Below are positions 42,385 to 51,346 of a stretch of 64,000 nt of DNA, piece by piece. Numbering within the stretch: the first letter of the stretch is position 1; each line of letters starts with the position of its first letter. The stretch is from Actomonas sp051209155 (lineage in GTDB: Bacteria > Verrucomicrobiota > Verrucomicrobiia > Opitutales > Opitutaceae). The position numbers and the translations under genes were made by a program. Under the pieces are notes generated by a model. It was not told the DNA's origin and searched no databases. It saw nothing but the letters and a program-made list of their open reading frames with translations. Where the stretch lies: the NCBI GenBank assembly GCA_051209155.1, contig JBPJGB010000001.1, one strand, 5' to 3'.

Positions 42385-43290
42385 ATGAAGATGACAAAAA
42401 TACCCCTGATCATTTCTGTGTTGTTGGTTTGCCCGTGTGTAGCAGACACTCATTTGGAATATAGTATTGGTGACAGTCGGATCGTAAAGAACGGCAACAG
42501 TGCCCTGCAGTTGTTTGACTTGCGCAAACCTGAAGGGTTGTCCGCAGCGAAGCAGCGACCGGTGCCTGATGGTCGAAAGCTCCATGAGAATGCACTTCGT
42601 TTGGGTTCGTATCGACGGGTGTCTGCCGCTGATCCTGCGGTTCGTCGACTCGGCTCGGTTACCTTTTTGGAGATCGCTCGCGGACAGAGTTGGCGAAGTG
42701 ACTCCTTTCCGCCCGGGCGGAGGAGCATGTATCTGACCTTCTCGATTCATGGCACGAAGGACACCGAGGTGCAGTTCGGGCCGATCTCCCTCTCCTTCAC
42801 GGCGAATTCCGCAGGCACGGGCATGACGATGCTGGCGGAGGTGGGTTCCGAACCGGCCGAAGAGATTCTGACTCTCCCGATCATGACCTACCAAGGGGTG
42901 CCGATGGCAGCTCTGCTGTCCCATACGCTGAAGATCGACCGTCGCGATCGAACGTGGTCGTTGCTGGCCGTCGATGGATCCGCGCTGGTCTCCAATCAAG
43001 CGCTCCCCGGCTCGGCGGTCGGTTCGCGGCAGCTCAAGGTGAGTGGCGGAGTCGGCGGCACCTGGCTCCTAGATGCCGTTCTGTCAGACATGCATCCCGT
43101 GTTCGAGGATGAGAACGGCGACGACATACCCGACGATTTTGAGCAGAGCTACCGCGGAATGCCGGAGTCGGCCGAGCCGACCGGCTCCGACTATGCCGAG
43201 GCATTAACGGAGGCTTGGTATACCTACCGAACCCAGAATCCGATTCTGGTGGAACTCAACTCCATCGCTCCCGACGCGACGAGCCTCTGA
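42385..43290 (+). CDS. Exported protein with calcium-type loop (cassette gene 2)
   Basis: A 301-residue protein with a signal peptide ('TKIPLIISVLLVCPCVA', possibly a lipobox-like Cys). Most of it is beta-rich and unassigned ('MYLTFSIHGTKDTEVQFGPI'). Near the C-terminus is 'FEDENGDDIPDDFEQSYR', a thrombospondin type-3 or dockerin-like calcium loop frequent in Verrucomicrobia surface proteins. It starts immediately after gene 1. Confidence 0.7.
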   Translation: MKMTKIPLIISVLLVCPCVADTHLEYSIGDSRIVKNGNSALQLFDLRKPEGLSAAKQRPVPDGRKLHENALRLGSYRRVSAADPAVRRLGSVTFLEIARGQSWRSDSFPPGRRSMYLTFSIHGTKDTEVQFGPISLSFTANSAGTGMTMLAEVGSEPAEEILTLPIMTYQGVPMAALLSHTLKIDRRDRTWSLLAVDGSALVSNQALPGSAVGSRQLKVSGGVGGTWLLDAVLSDMHPVFEDENGDDIPDDFEQSYRGMPESAEPTGSDYAEALTEAWYTYRTQNPILVELNSIAPDATSL

Positions 43291-43302
43291 CCCCCAAAGA
43301 TC

Positions 43303-44553
43303 ATGATCCAAAAGAGTCTTTATCTTACCGTCCTCCTGGCCTTCGGAGCGCCGATCGCGGCCCAGACCGTCTATGTCACCAACAACGACCCATGCACGGT
43401 CATCACCGTTCCCATCTGCCAAATCACTTGGCAATACGGGCAAGTGACGGACGAGCAACACATCATGGCCACGGCCTCGGTGGGCCACCCCGTCTATTAT
43501 CCGGGATCGATCGACCAAACCGGCAGTGGTATTGCCTACAATATTCACTCGGCGATGACGACCGACTCCACCTGCACTTGCACGTCTTCTGAGGTCAGTG
43601 TCGAATACGAGGACACCAGCGGATCCGCCGGAACACGGAAAGGCACTGCCTCCCGAATGGTGTTGGTGGCCAATCAAGGTTCCTCCCGGGTGGGCACCCT
43701 TCGTTTGTTGGGGTGTGATGAGTTTGAGACAGGCTACCCGAAGTGGTCCGGTCACGGCATCAGTGGGGCGGATGGATCGTTGTATGCAACCTATAATGGC
43801 AGTTGGACCCTGACGGAACCCAGCAATCAAAAGGTCGAGATTGGTCCCGGGGACTTCAAAGTTCTCAAGGTTTGGACAAAATCTCAAGGGGTAGGCAGCA
43901 ATGTGCCCCTACACATTAATCTAGGTGCCTCCTCCAACTACGTTAATGAAATTAAGAATAAGATTAATGTCATTCTTGGAACTGTTACAGGGACGACCAC
44001 ATCGGTTACGTATAGCGGCGAGTTCGATCTAGTCTACAAACGGGTGGATAAATACAATTCTGTCAGTCAATCCGGCGTTTACGTAAATGCTACCGGAACC
44101 GCTGAATGGCAGCTCGCCGCCTTCAGCGCCGAGGGACCACCGTTCCCCGTCTGGGCAGGTGTGACCGTCAAACCCAAGGCGTCTTTCAATGCGGCAAAGT
44201 TGTCCTACGGCGCAAATGGCACGCTGGATCACTCAAAGGCTTCAACAGGTGCCTATTCATTCTTCGGAGAAGCCGAGCAGGGCATAAGTGGCGGAGTCGT
44301 TATCACGGCCGGCGCAGTGTGTAGCATTGAGATCCTTGGCGGCTCCACCTTGAAACTGAAAGTGTCTGGACCCGGCAGCACGCCTAATGAGAACATTAAA
44401 ATCCGCATGGAAGGTGACGCGGGTCAATTCACCGCTACCGTGCGAGCCTACATCGATGTTGGTATCGAGTGCACGTTGTTCCAAGGGCAGCATACGTTTG
44501 GTGGGTCCTACGAACTTGACGAAACATACACAGTTTACACCTTTGAGTCATGA
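43303..44553 (+). CDS. Exported beta-rich protein of unknown function (cassette gene 3)
   Basis: This 416-residue protein has a signal peptide ('SLYLTVLLAFGAPIAAQ'). The sequence is rich in Ser, Thr, Gly and Tyr with alternating strands ('VTGTTTSVTYSGEFDLVYKR', 'TYNGSWTLTEPSNQKVEIGP') and contains a cysteine group 'DSTCTCTSSE'. It looks like an extracellular or surface protein. I know no family. It starts 12 bp after gene 2 and overlaps gene 4 by 4 bp. Confidence 0.7.
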   Translation: MIQKSLYLTVLLAFGAPIAAQTVYVTNNDPCTVITVPICQITWQYGQVTDEQHIMATASVGHPVYYPGSIDQTGSGIAYNIHSAMTTDSTCTCTSSEVSVEYEDTSGSAGTRKGTASRMVLVANQGSSRVGTLRLLGCDEFETGYPKWSGHGISGADGSLYATYNGSWTLTEPSNQKVEIGPGDFKVLKVWTKSQGVGSNVPLHINLGASSNYVNEIKNKINVILGTVTGTTTSVTYSGEFDLVYKRVDKYNSVSQSGVYVNATGTAEWQLAAFSAEGPPFPVWAGVTVKPKASFNAAKLSYGANGTLDHSKASTGAYSFFGEAEQGISGGVVITAGAVCSIEILGGSTLKLKVSGPGSTPNENIKIRMEGDAGQFTATVRAYIDVGIECTLFQGQHTFGGSYELDETYTVYTFES

Positions 44554-45185
44554 GGAATATTTATCTCTTGATTGTCTTATCGGCTCTGGTGGCCTCCGCC
44601 GATGAAGTTCATGTGTATATTGAACATAAAGTTGATGTTGATCTAAAAATTCATTCGGCCCCAGTGGACTTGGTGGTGCAAGGAAATGTTGTTGAAAATC
44701 CGCCGGTCGACTGGGGATCGATTTTTGCCAAGGTGTATAACTACGCGGATTATGCTTACGAAGAAGTCAAAGAGTTCTTCACTCCAGAATATGTTGAACA
44801 CTTGAGCTTCAGCCCGGAGAAGTTTGATCGCATGTTGCAAGGTGCCGAGCGAAGCCACCAGGTCATGGGAAATCAACGCCTGATCTCCGAAGTTTATATT
44901 AAGGACGGGGACCGTGACTACGTGTTTGCGGTTATTCAAGTGGCGGCCCTATCCGAGGGAACCCAGCACCAGTGGTCGGATGATCCAGCGGTGACTATTC
45001 GGATGTATGAAAAAGTGCAAGATACGTGGCGCCTACAACGTCTCGCGCCGGAAATGTGGCAAAGTCTCTTGGTGCAGAATGATTCGGCGGCTTTACGGAG
45101 ACTGGTTGATGCCGGAGTGGTGGTAATCGATCTTCATAAGAACGTCTATCCCGCGACCGTTGCGCCCTTGCAGCTAGCAAAGTGA
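44550..45185 (+). CDS. Exported protein of unknown function (cassette gene 4)
   Basis: The protein has 211 residues with a signal peptide ('NIYLLIVLSALVASADE'). The mature part ('VYNYADYAYEEVKEFFTPEY', 'DYVFAVIQVAALSEGT', 'LLVQNDSAALRRLVDAGV') is acidic and Tyr-rich; no family is recognised. It may be the last gene of the cassette: a 167-bp gap follows before the FG-GAP remnant. Confidence 0.68.
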   Translation: MRNIYLLIVLSALVASADEVHVYIEHKVDVDLKIHSAPVDLVVQGNVVENPPVDWGSIFAKVYNYADYAYEEVKEFFTPEYVEHLSFSPEKFDRMLQGAERSHQVMGNQRLISEVYIKDGDRDYVFAVIQVAALSEGTQHQWSDDPAVTIRMYEKVQDTWRLQRLAPEMWQSLLVQNDSAALRRLVDAGVVVIDLHKNVYPATVAPLQLAK

Positions 45186-45352
45186 TCCAGTGTCTTCCAC
45201 TCCCCGGAGCTTGGAAGGCACTGACGACAGAATCCCAAATGTGATGTCTTAGGCTCATTCCACGCCTCGGATCGCACGAATTGTTCATGAAACGCGCGTT
45301 GGAAGGTATGATGGGCGAGGTGTTTGATTAGGTAGCCGATGGCGGCTGCCCC

Positions 45353-45577
45353 AACCTCTACGATCCCGACGCCTATGGTCCGCCCGTGCTGTATTGGTAT
45401 CGCACCGTGCGCGACGCGAGCGCGCCGGGCGGTGCCCGCCTCGTGCCCGAGTTGATCCACAACCGCTCCGGCGTCGGCTCGCAGATCGAAGCCCGTGACC
45501 TCAACGGCGACGGCCGCATCGACCTCATCACCTCCAACAACCGCGGCACCTTCATCTTCTGGAACCGCGGCGAGTGA
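45353..45577 (+). pseudogene. Remnant of an FG-GAP gene 3' end
   Basis: The 225 bp align throughout with the 3' end of the gene at 39322-41265 (from 41017), apart from the 24-bp duplication. The differences are mostly third-position changes plus D-P-D-A to D-A-S-A. The reading frame keeps 'NLYDPDAYGPPVLYWYRTVR', 'DLNGDGRID' and the stop, but no upstream gene body is present. It may be the tail of a lost paralogue or a diverged duplication. Confidence 0.85.
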
Positions 45578-45603
45578 ACGACGGAGCGGTCACCGCGAGT
45601 CCG

Positions 45604-45712
45604 TTTTTACACAGAGTTCACCGAGGAGGAAACACCGAGGCCACAGAGGGAAAGGATCGGGTTTTGCTCCGTGCCCTCTGTGACCACCTCCGTGATCTTG
45701 TATGTTCCGCCC
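45604..45712. repeat. Purine-rich inverted repeat (ACACAGAG type)
   Basis: The left arm (TTTTTACACAGAGTTCACCG onward) pairs imperfectly with a right arm that reads ACGGAGGTGGTCACAGAGGG on the other strand (about 45682-45703). The CACAGAGGG/CCCTCTGTG pair is perfect. It lies between the FG-GAP remnant and the IS110 left end, and is the third element of this kind in the window. Confidence 0.65.
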
Positions 45713-45719
45713 CGTGACC

Positions 45720-45955
45720 ATGAGGCAGTGTGAACCGTTAAGAGGCGAAGCCGGGTTCGGCGCGATTGCACCGTCGACGTTCACCGTTTGGATGGTGCCT
45801 CCCAGGTTGCCGTGCGGGCCGGCCGCCCGCACGGCTCGGCGACCGTGAGACCGTTTTGTGACCAGAGGCTTTCGACCTCGACACAGAGCCACGGGTCCCG
45901 GTCGCCGTCCTGGTTGAACTCGAACCACTGATGGAGCCTCGAGCTCGTATACAAG
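45720..45955 (+). ncRNA. Candidate IS110 bridge RNA region
   Basis: The stretch before the transposase includes an 11-bp perfect stem (GCCGTGCGGGC / GCCCGCACGGC, 45809-45835) with loop CGGCC. In IS110-group elements this region is transcribed as the bridge RNA that pairs with donor and target DNA. Position and one strong stem-loop support it; the two guide loops were not identified. Confidence 0.45.
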
Positions 45956-46822
45956 ATGGAGACAACCACCCCTGTTACTCAAGCCACCACCTACGTCGGT
46001 CTCGACGTCGCCAAAGATCGCCTCGATTACACCCTCGATGGCCGACGCGTCAGCCATGTGCCCAACCATGCCGACGGCTTGCGCAGCCTCGTTGGCAGGC
46101 TGCGCCGAGTGCCTCACCCTCGCGTGATCTGCGAAGCGACCGGTGGATACGAACGCGCCTTGGTCACCGCCCTACTGCGCGAGGACATCGAGGTCTGTGT
46201 CGTCAACCCGGGCCGCGTGCGCGCCTTCGCCAACGCCGAAGGACTGCTGGCCAAAACCGATAAACTCGACGCCCTGCTGCTCAAGCGCTTCGGCGAAAAG
46301 ATGCAACCACGCCTGCATGCGCCCATGGACGAAGCCGCCCTGGCTCTGCGCGAGCTGCTCGACTACCGCAGCCAGATCACTGCGCAACGCGTCGCGGTGC
46401 AGAGTCGCCTTGAGCTGGCCGGCCACACCCTGCGCGAGCTCCTCAAGCGTCAGCTTGAGTTCCTGCGGCAGGAACTGGCCGAAGCCAATCGACTCATCAG
46501 TGAGCACATGGCTCGCGAAAAGGCACTGCGCACAAAGGCCGCACGCCTCCAGCAACTCAAGGGCGTCGGTCCTATCCTCGCCGCGGTCCTGCTCGCCCAC
46601 CTGCCGGAGTTGGGGCAACTCGACTCGCGCAAACTCGCCGCTCTAGTCGGCGTGGCACCCTTCGCCCGAGACAGCGGCAACACCAGGCGATGCCGCCATG
46701 TGCGTGGAGGTCGTAGCACCGTGCGCGCGGTCCTCTACATGGCGGCCGTGGCTGCGGTGCGCTTCAACCCGATCCTCGCCTCCTTTTATCAACGTCTGCT
46801 CGCCAACGGAAAATCTAGATGA
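45956..46822 (+). pseudogene. IS110 transposase, frameshifted near the C-terminus
   Basis: 288 residues in frame. The N-terminal DEDD domain has D17 ('VGLDVAKD'), E60 ('ICEATGGYE'), D102 and D105 ('AKTDKLDA'). The C-terminal domain has 'QLKGVGPILAAVLLAHLPEL', 'GVAPFARDSGN' with the candidate catalytic Ser240, and 'RAVLYMAAVAAVRFNPIL'. The frame ends at 'LLANGKSR', but 46819-46905 in the -1 frame gives 'MTALVAVMRKMLVVLNKLL', the normal IS110 end. One base appears to be missing between them, so the element may be impaired. Confidence 0.85.
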
Positions 46823-46941
46823 CTGCTCTGGTTGCTGTCATGCGCAAGATGCTCGTCGTCCTAAACAAACTCCTCGCAGACCCCCAATTTGCCCTTGTCG
46901 GGTAACACCACTGCTCTGTGGCAAACTGCGTTACCAGAGAA

Positions 46942-47163
46942 TCAGCGGGAACCATCGGGCCGCGTGTGGAGGTAGAGGCCTTCGACTCGCTCGCGCGCCC
47001 AGGGCGTTTTGCGCAGGAAGGTGAGGCTGGATTTCACACTCGGATTGTGGGTGAAGCAGCGGATCGGAATCCGCGTGCCCAGTTCCTCCCAACCCAGCTC
47101 ATCCACGAGCGTGGTGACGATATGCTGCAGCGTGATGCCGTGGAGCGGGTCGTTGGAAGCCAT
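46942..47163 (-). CDS. VF530 family (DUF2132) small protein
   Basis: A 73-residue protein matching the VF530 family along its length: 'DPLHGITLQHIVTTLVDELG', 'WEELGTRIPIRCFTHNPSVK' and 'SSLTFLRKTPWARERVEGLY'. A structure for the Vibrio member suggests DNA binding, but the role is not established. It is probably part of the older chromosomal sequence next to the IS110 right end. Confidence 0.88.
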   Translation of the reverse strand: MASNDPLHGITLQHIVTTLVDELGWEELGTRIPIRCFTHNPSVKSSLTFLRKTPWARERVEGLYLHTRPDGSR

Positions 47164-47296
47164 GGCGCAGAAGGCACACCACTATGCTGGGGAATGGCAA
47201 CAAATGCCGTCTGTTGGCCAGAAAGCACTGAGCGCCGGAGCGGTTCGCGGACTAGGCTGCCGGCCGGTCTTTGACCGCAATGGCAACCCAATCCCG

Positions 47297-47707
47297 ATGA
47301 TGAATGTTTCGCTTACCCTCCCGCGTCGCGCCGTGGCTCTCGTGGCCGCCGTGCTGGTTGGCCTTATGGCCCACACCCCAACCCTCGCCGCCGATGATGC
47401 GGCGCCTGCCACCGAACTGCCCGCGCTCCCGCTTTCGGCCTCCTTTGGCAAAGGCACGCCCGGCGAAAATGGTGGGCCGTATGCTCTGACCGTGGTCAAT
47501 ACCTCGGATCATACACTGATGCTGGAAGGACTCATCATCTGGAGCGTGCAGTCCCATAACCGCGCCCAGACCCTCAAGCTCGGGCCGCACGAACTCGCCG
47601 CCGGCGAGTCGTGGACGATCAACGATCTCGCGGTCGAGGACCGCGTCGTGCTCGAAGCCGAGGGCTACGCCAAGTGGGAAAAGAAAACCCCGCCCAGCGA
47701 GTCCTGA
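47297..47707 (+). CDS. Small exported protein of unknown function
   Basis: The ATG at 47297 gives 136 residues with a signal peptide ('VALVAAVLVGLMAHTPTLAA'). The mature part is a short beta-sandwich-like sequence ('YALTVVNTSDHTLMLEGLII', 'LAAGESWTINDLAVEDRVVL'). No family is recognised. Neighbours give no functional hint. Confidence 0.65.
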   Translation: MMNVSLTLPRRAVALVAAVLVGLMAHTPTLAADDAAPATELPALPLSASFGKGTPGENGGPYALTVVNTSDHTLMLEGLIIWSVQSHNRAQTLKLGPHELAAGESWTINDLAVEDRVVLEAEGYAKWEKKTPPSES

Positions 47708-47752
47708 CCGACGTCGCCAGCGATTGAATACCTGCGGCGGCTTGCGTTGTGA

Positions 47753-47788
47753 CGATCGCATCGACGTCTTCGCCTCCAACAACCGCGG
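47753..47788 (+). repeat. Short remnant of the FG-GAP 3' end
   Basis: 36 bp encode 'DRIDVFASNNRG', matching 'GRIDLFTSNNRG' at the end of the FG-GAP gene with six or fewer base differences. It lies just after the 47297-47707 gene and is the third trace of that sequence within 6.7 kb. Confidence 0.65.
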
Positions 47789-47909
47789 TGTCTCCAGCTT
47801 CCGGACCAAGGGACCTTCGCTCTGCCGGGCTTTGTCTGAACGGGTCGGTCTCCACGCGACGGACCGAGTGATCTTTGAACGCGGGGACCAAGCTGGCGTC
47901 TTTCCCCAT

Positions 47910-48617
47910 GTGAACCCAATCCCGCCGCAAAGACCGAACGGGCGTTTGGGCACCTTCGCTTCAACGGTGCCGGCCGGTTGTCGACCGTTGCGACGCGGGG
48001 TTGGTTTGGCAGTCATCTCGGTGGTTCTGTTGCTTAACCTGGCGGCCCAGGAAGGGGGTTCGGTTCGCGACCGTATGCGGGACCAGTTGCCTCGCTTCGA
48101 CCCGAACCACGCGGAGCGTCCAACCGCGGAAACGAGTCCCGTGAGCATCCCCGGCCAGGCTCAGCGGCCACGATTACGTTCGATTCCGCCGCCGCGTTCG
48201 CGGCCGGATTCGAATGTGGAGGAAACCGCTGCGGCGGACGAGGCGGACGACGTGGTGCGGTTGCCGGAGGTGACGGTGGAAACGACGCGATTGCCCTCGA
48301 CCCCACTGCCGCGCGTGCCCGTGGCCGCGCCGAAGAACGACGTGGTGATCGACGAGTTTCTGTCGGATGAGGGCAAGGCGGAGAAATTGGTGGAGAAGCA
48401 CCTGACGGCCTTCGATCGGCTCGTGCTGAACCGCTTCAATATTTTCGGCTCAAAGAAACGCCGCGCTGCGGAAGCCGAGGCACGCGAGCAGTTTGCCCGC
48501 GGGATGAACGACGTGGCGGACGCCATCGAGCAGGCTGACGCTTGGGGAAAGACGGAGGAGGAGAAGGCGAAGCTTCGAGAGGAGTATTACCAGCTGCTGA
48601 GCAACGCTCCCAAATAG
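47910..48617 (+). CDS. Membrane-anchored protein of unknown function
   Basis: A GTG at 47910 gives 235 residues; the frame continues upstream through the FG-GAP remnant, so the start is uncertain. A hydrophobic segment ('VGLAVISVVLLLNLAAQ') near residue 30 is a signal or anchor. The middle is Pro/Arg-rich ('IPPPRSRPDSNVEET'), then 'VVRLPEVTVETTRLPSTPLP'. The C-terminal 90 residues are helical and charged. No family is recognised. Confidence 0.6.
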   Translation: MNPIPPQRPNGRLGTFASTVPAGCRPLRRGVGLAVISVVLLLNLAAQEGGSVRDRMRDQLPRFDPNHAERPTAETSPVSIPGQAQRPRLRSIPPPRSRPDSNVEETAAADEADDVVRLPEVTVETTRLPSTPLPRVPVAAPKNDVVIDEFLSDEGKAEKLVEKHLTAFDRLVLNRFNIFGSKKRRAAEAEAREQFARGMNDVADAIEQADAWGKTEEEKAKLREEYYQLLSNAPK

Positions 48618-48697
48618 GACACGAGTCGGAATCGATTCAGGTTACCTCTACGAATGCCTCCACGGTCAGGGGGCAATTCCTGAACCCGGCTTGAGCT

Positions 48698-51190
48698 TCA
48701 TTCGTTCCGCAACGCCACCAGTGGGTCGATGCGGGCGGCGCGGCGGGCGGGGAGGTAACTGGCGAGCAACGCGACCGCGATGAGGACCAGGCTGACCGCG
48801 CCGTAGACGAGCGGGTCGGAGGGCTCCACGCCGAAGAGCAGACTGGTCATGGTGCGGCTGAGTAGAAACGCGCCGACCAGACCGATGGCGACGCCGAGGC
48901 TCGATTTGATCAGGCCTTGTTTGAGGATCAGTCCGAGCACCTGTTCGCGCGAGGCGCCGACGGCACTGCGGATGCCAATCTCCCGGGTGCGCTGCGAGAC
49001 GTCGTAAGCGAGCACGCCGTAGATGCCGAGGGCGGAGAGGAACAGGGCCAGGCCGGCAAAGGCCGCCGTCAGCAGCATGACCGCGCGGCGGTTGTCGAAT
49101 GACGAACCGACGGCGTCGGCCAGTGAGCCAGTGTCGAAAAGCGGAATGGAGGGATCGATTGTCCGCAACTTGGCGCGCAGGGCGGTTACGATGTCGGCGG
49201 TCGGACGCGAGGTGCGCAGGAAGAGCGTGAGGCCGCTGGGGCGCCACCCTTGCAGCACCTGATAGATGAAGGGATTGCCACTGTCTTCCTCGACCCCGTT
49301 GTGCGGCACGTTGCGCACCACGCCGACGATGCTGAGCCAATCGGCCTCGTTTTCGGGCCGGCCTTCGAAGGAGAAGCGTCCTCCGAGGGCGGAACGCCCC
49401 GGAAAGTAGGTTTCGGCAAAACTTTGGTCGACCACGACCGCGCGGCGGTCCGGAGCGGTGTCGGCTTCCTCCAAAAAGCGCCCTTCCACCAGTTTCAGTC
49501 CCAGCGTTTTCGCGTAGTCGGGCGTGCCGGCGACGCGGAAGGCACCGGGCTGGGGCGCGCCCGGGGGCAGGTTGTCCTCGAACAGACTGAAGGCGCCGAT
49601 GGGCAGCCCGCCTTGAAAGGGGGTGGCCAGACCCAGCGCGGCGGAGTCGACGCCGGGTATTTCGCGCATGGCCTGCAGCAGCCGGTCGCGAATGCCTTGG
49701 GCGGCCTCGTCGCTGGCGCGGTAGTTGCCGGGCAGGGCGACGCGACCGGTGACCACGCCGTCCGCCTGCAGGCCGGGGTCGACCTGGAGTGCCTTGGCGA
49801 AGCTGTGAATGAGCAGACCGGCGCCGGTCAGCAACACGAGCGCGACCGCCACCTGGGCGACGACCAACGTGCTGCTGAGGAGGCGCACGCCGCGACCGGA
49901 CGACGAGCCGCGCGAACCGCTGGCGATGATGGTGGCGAGGTTGGTGCGCAGCACGTGCCACACCGGTATCAGACCGATCAATACACCGATCAGGACCGAG
50001 AGCCCGATGGCGAAGCCCAGCACGCGGACGTCCAGCGTGGCCGGCATCGATTGGGGCAACATGCGGGCGAGGTAGAAGTTGGTGGCCTTCAGTGCGGCCC
50101 ACGCAAGGCCGATGCCGAGCGCCGCGCCAAGCGTGGTGAGCAGCAGGCTTTCGACGATGAGCTGGCGGGCGATGGACCCGCGCCCGGCGCCGAGGGCGGA
50201 GCGGATGGCGAGTTCGGACTGGCGGGCGTTGGAGCGCACCAACAGCAGGTTGGCGACGTTGAGGCAGCCGATGAACAGCACGAAGGCCACGATGCCCTGC
50301 ACGATGAGCAGCGTCGGGCGCACCGGATTGACGCGCTGTTCCTGCACGCCGCCGACATTCATGACCATGCCGGAACGCTCGACAAACTGCTGCACGCCGG
50401 GCGGCTGGCCGGCGACGTAGCGTTGCTCCAGCAGTTTGGCCTCGGCGTCGGCCTGACCGATCGAGACGCCGGGTCGGAGTCGGCCGTAAAGCGAGATCCC
50501 CACGCCGTAGCGGCGGCCGGGGTTGGCTTGGTCGTCGTTCCAGGACAGCGGGACGACAAATTTCACGCGCGCGTCGAAGGCCTCGAACCCCCGCGGCGCC
50601 ACGCCGATGATGGTGTAGGTCTCGCCGTCGATCCGCAGCTCGCGACCCAGCACGGCGGGGTCTTCGGCGAACGCGGATTCCCAAAACGACTGCGTGATGA
50701 CGACCACCCGATCGGCGCCCTCGACGTTGTTTTCCTTGGTGAAGAACGCGCCGATGAGCGGTTGCACGCGCAGCAGGGAAAAAATCTCGGCGGTGGCGAC
50801 GGCGCCAGGCTGGCGCACGATCGCGCCCTCGTCGCCGAACAGGCGGTGGCCGAACTGCCAAAGGGCGAGCGTCTCGTAGGACGTGGCGTTCTCCGAGTAG
50901 TCGAGGTAGAACGGCACGTTCGCCGGCATGTGGTGCAGACCGGCCTTGGCGGCGGAGGTGTAGAGCTCGACGATGCGGTCCGGCTCGGGGAACGGCAGCG
51001 GCTTGAGCATGAGCGCATACACCGTCGAGAAGATCGCGGTGGTGGCGCCGATGCACAGCGCGAGCGTGAGCAGGGTGATGGCGGACATGCCCTTGGTTTT
51101 GCCGAGCAGGCGAAAGGCATGGCGGAGGTCGGAGCGCAGGCCGCTGGCGGCGGCGCCGAACCAGGACTCGCGGGCAGAGGTGGCGTTCAT
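48698..51190 (-). CDS. ADOP-type ABC transporter permease (MacB/FtsX-like)
   Basis: An 830-residue protein with two MacB-PCD/FtsX repeats, the architecture of acidobacterial duplicated orphan permeases. The first repeat starts 'LRHAFRLLGKTKGMSAITLL' with a long periplasmic domain, then three spans ('GCLNVANLLLVRSNARQSEL', 'GLSVLIGVLIGLIPVW'). The second ends 'LVYGAVSLVLIAVALLASYL' and 'AARIDPLVALRNE', the typical close. No ATPase gene is adjacent. The role in export or resistance is unknown. Confidence 0.9.
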   Translation of the reverse strand: MNATSARESWFGAAASGLRSDLRHAFRLLGKTKGMSAITLLTLALCIGATTAIFSTVYALMLKPLPFPEPDRIVELYTSAAKAGLHHMPANVPFYLDYSENATSYETLALWQFGHRLFGDEGAIVRQPGAVATAEIFSLLRVQPLIGAFFTKENNVEGADRVVVITQSFWESAFAEDPAVLGRELRIDGETYTIIGVAPRGFEAFDARVKFVVPLSWNDDQANPGRRYGVGISLYGRLRPGVSIGQADAEAKLLEQRYVAGQPPGVQQFVERSGMVMNVGGVQEQRVNPVRPTLLIVQGIVAFVLFIGCLNVANLLLVRSNARQSELAIRSALGAGRGSIARQLIVESLLLTTLGAALGIGLAWAALKATNFYLARMLPQSMPATLDVRVLGFAIGLSVLIGVLIGLIPVWHVLRTNLATIIASGSRGSSSGRGVRLLSSTLVVAQVAVALVLLTGAGLLIHSFAKALQVDPGLQADGVVTGRVALPGNYRASDEAAQGIRDRLLQAMREIPGVDSAALGLATPFQGGLPIGAFSLFEDNLPPGAPQPGAFRVAGTPDYAKTLGLKLVEGRFLEEADTAPDRRAVVVDQSFAETYFPGRSALGGRFSFEGRPENEADWLSIVGVVRNVPHNGVEEDSGNPFIYQVLQGWRPSGLTLFLRTSRPTADIVTALRAKLRTIDPSIPLFDTGSLADAVGSSFDNRRAVMLLTAAFAGLALFLSALGIYGVLAYDVSQRTREIGIRSAVGASREQVLGLILKQGLIKSSLGVAIGLVGAFLLSRTMTSLLFGVEPSDPLVYGAVSLVLIAVALLASYLPARRAARIDPLVALRNE

Positions 51191-51346
51191 GAATCGGGGT
51201 GGTGCGGGGTGGTGCGTCGGAGGGCAGCAAAGCGCAACCGATCCACCGCGTCAGGCGGAATAACTCGGGCGGTCCGCAAACGTTACCAAGCGGAGCGACG
51301 AAGGATGAGCGGCGAGGTGAATGAAACGGTTTCCCGGTGCATGATC

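Larger units (their letters stand above)
45720..46910 (+). mobile_element. IS110-family element (ends approximate)
   Basis: The transposase at 45956-46822 is of the IS110 type. The 235 bp in front correspond to the non-coding left end that in the IS110 group encodes a bridge RNA; 46823-46910 holds the frameshifted end of the transposase. IS110 elements lack terminal inverted repeats, so the ends cannot be read exactly. Confidence 0.6.

Noticed and set aside
46819..46905. A separate small gene after the IS110 transposase
   Set aside because: Its translation is the normal end of the transposase in a shifted frame, so it belongs to the broken gene.
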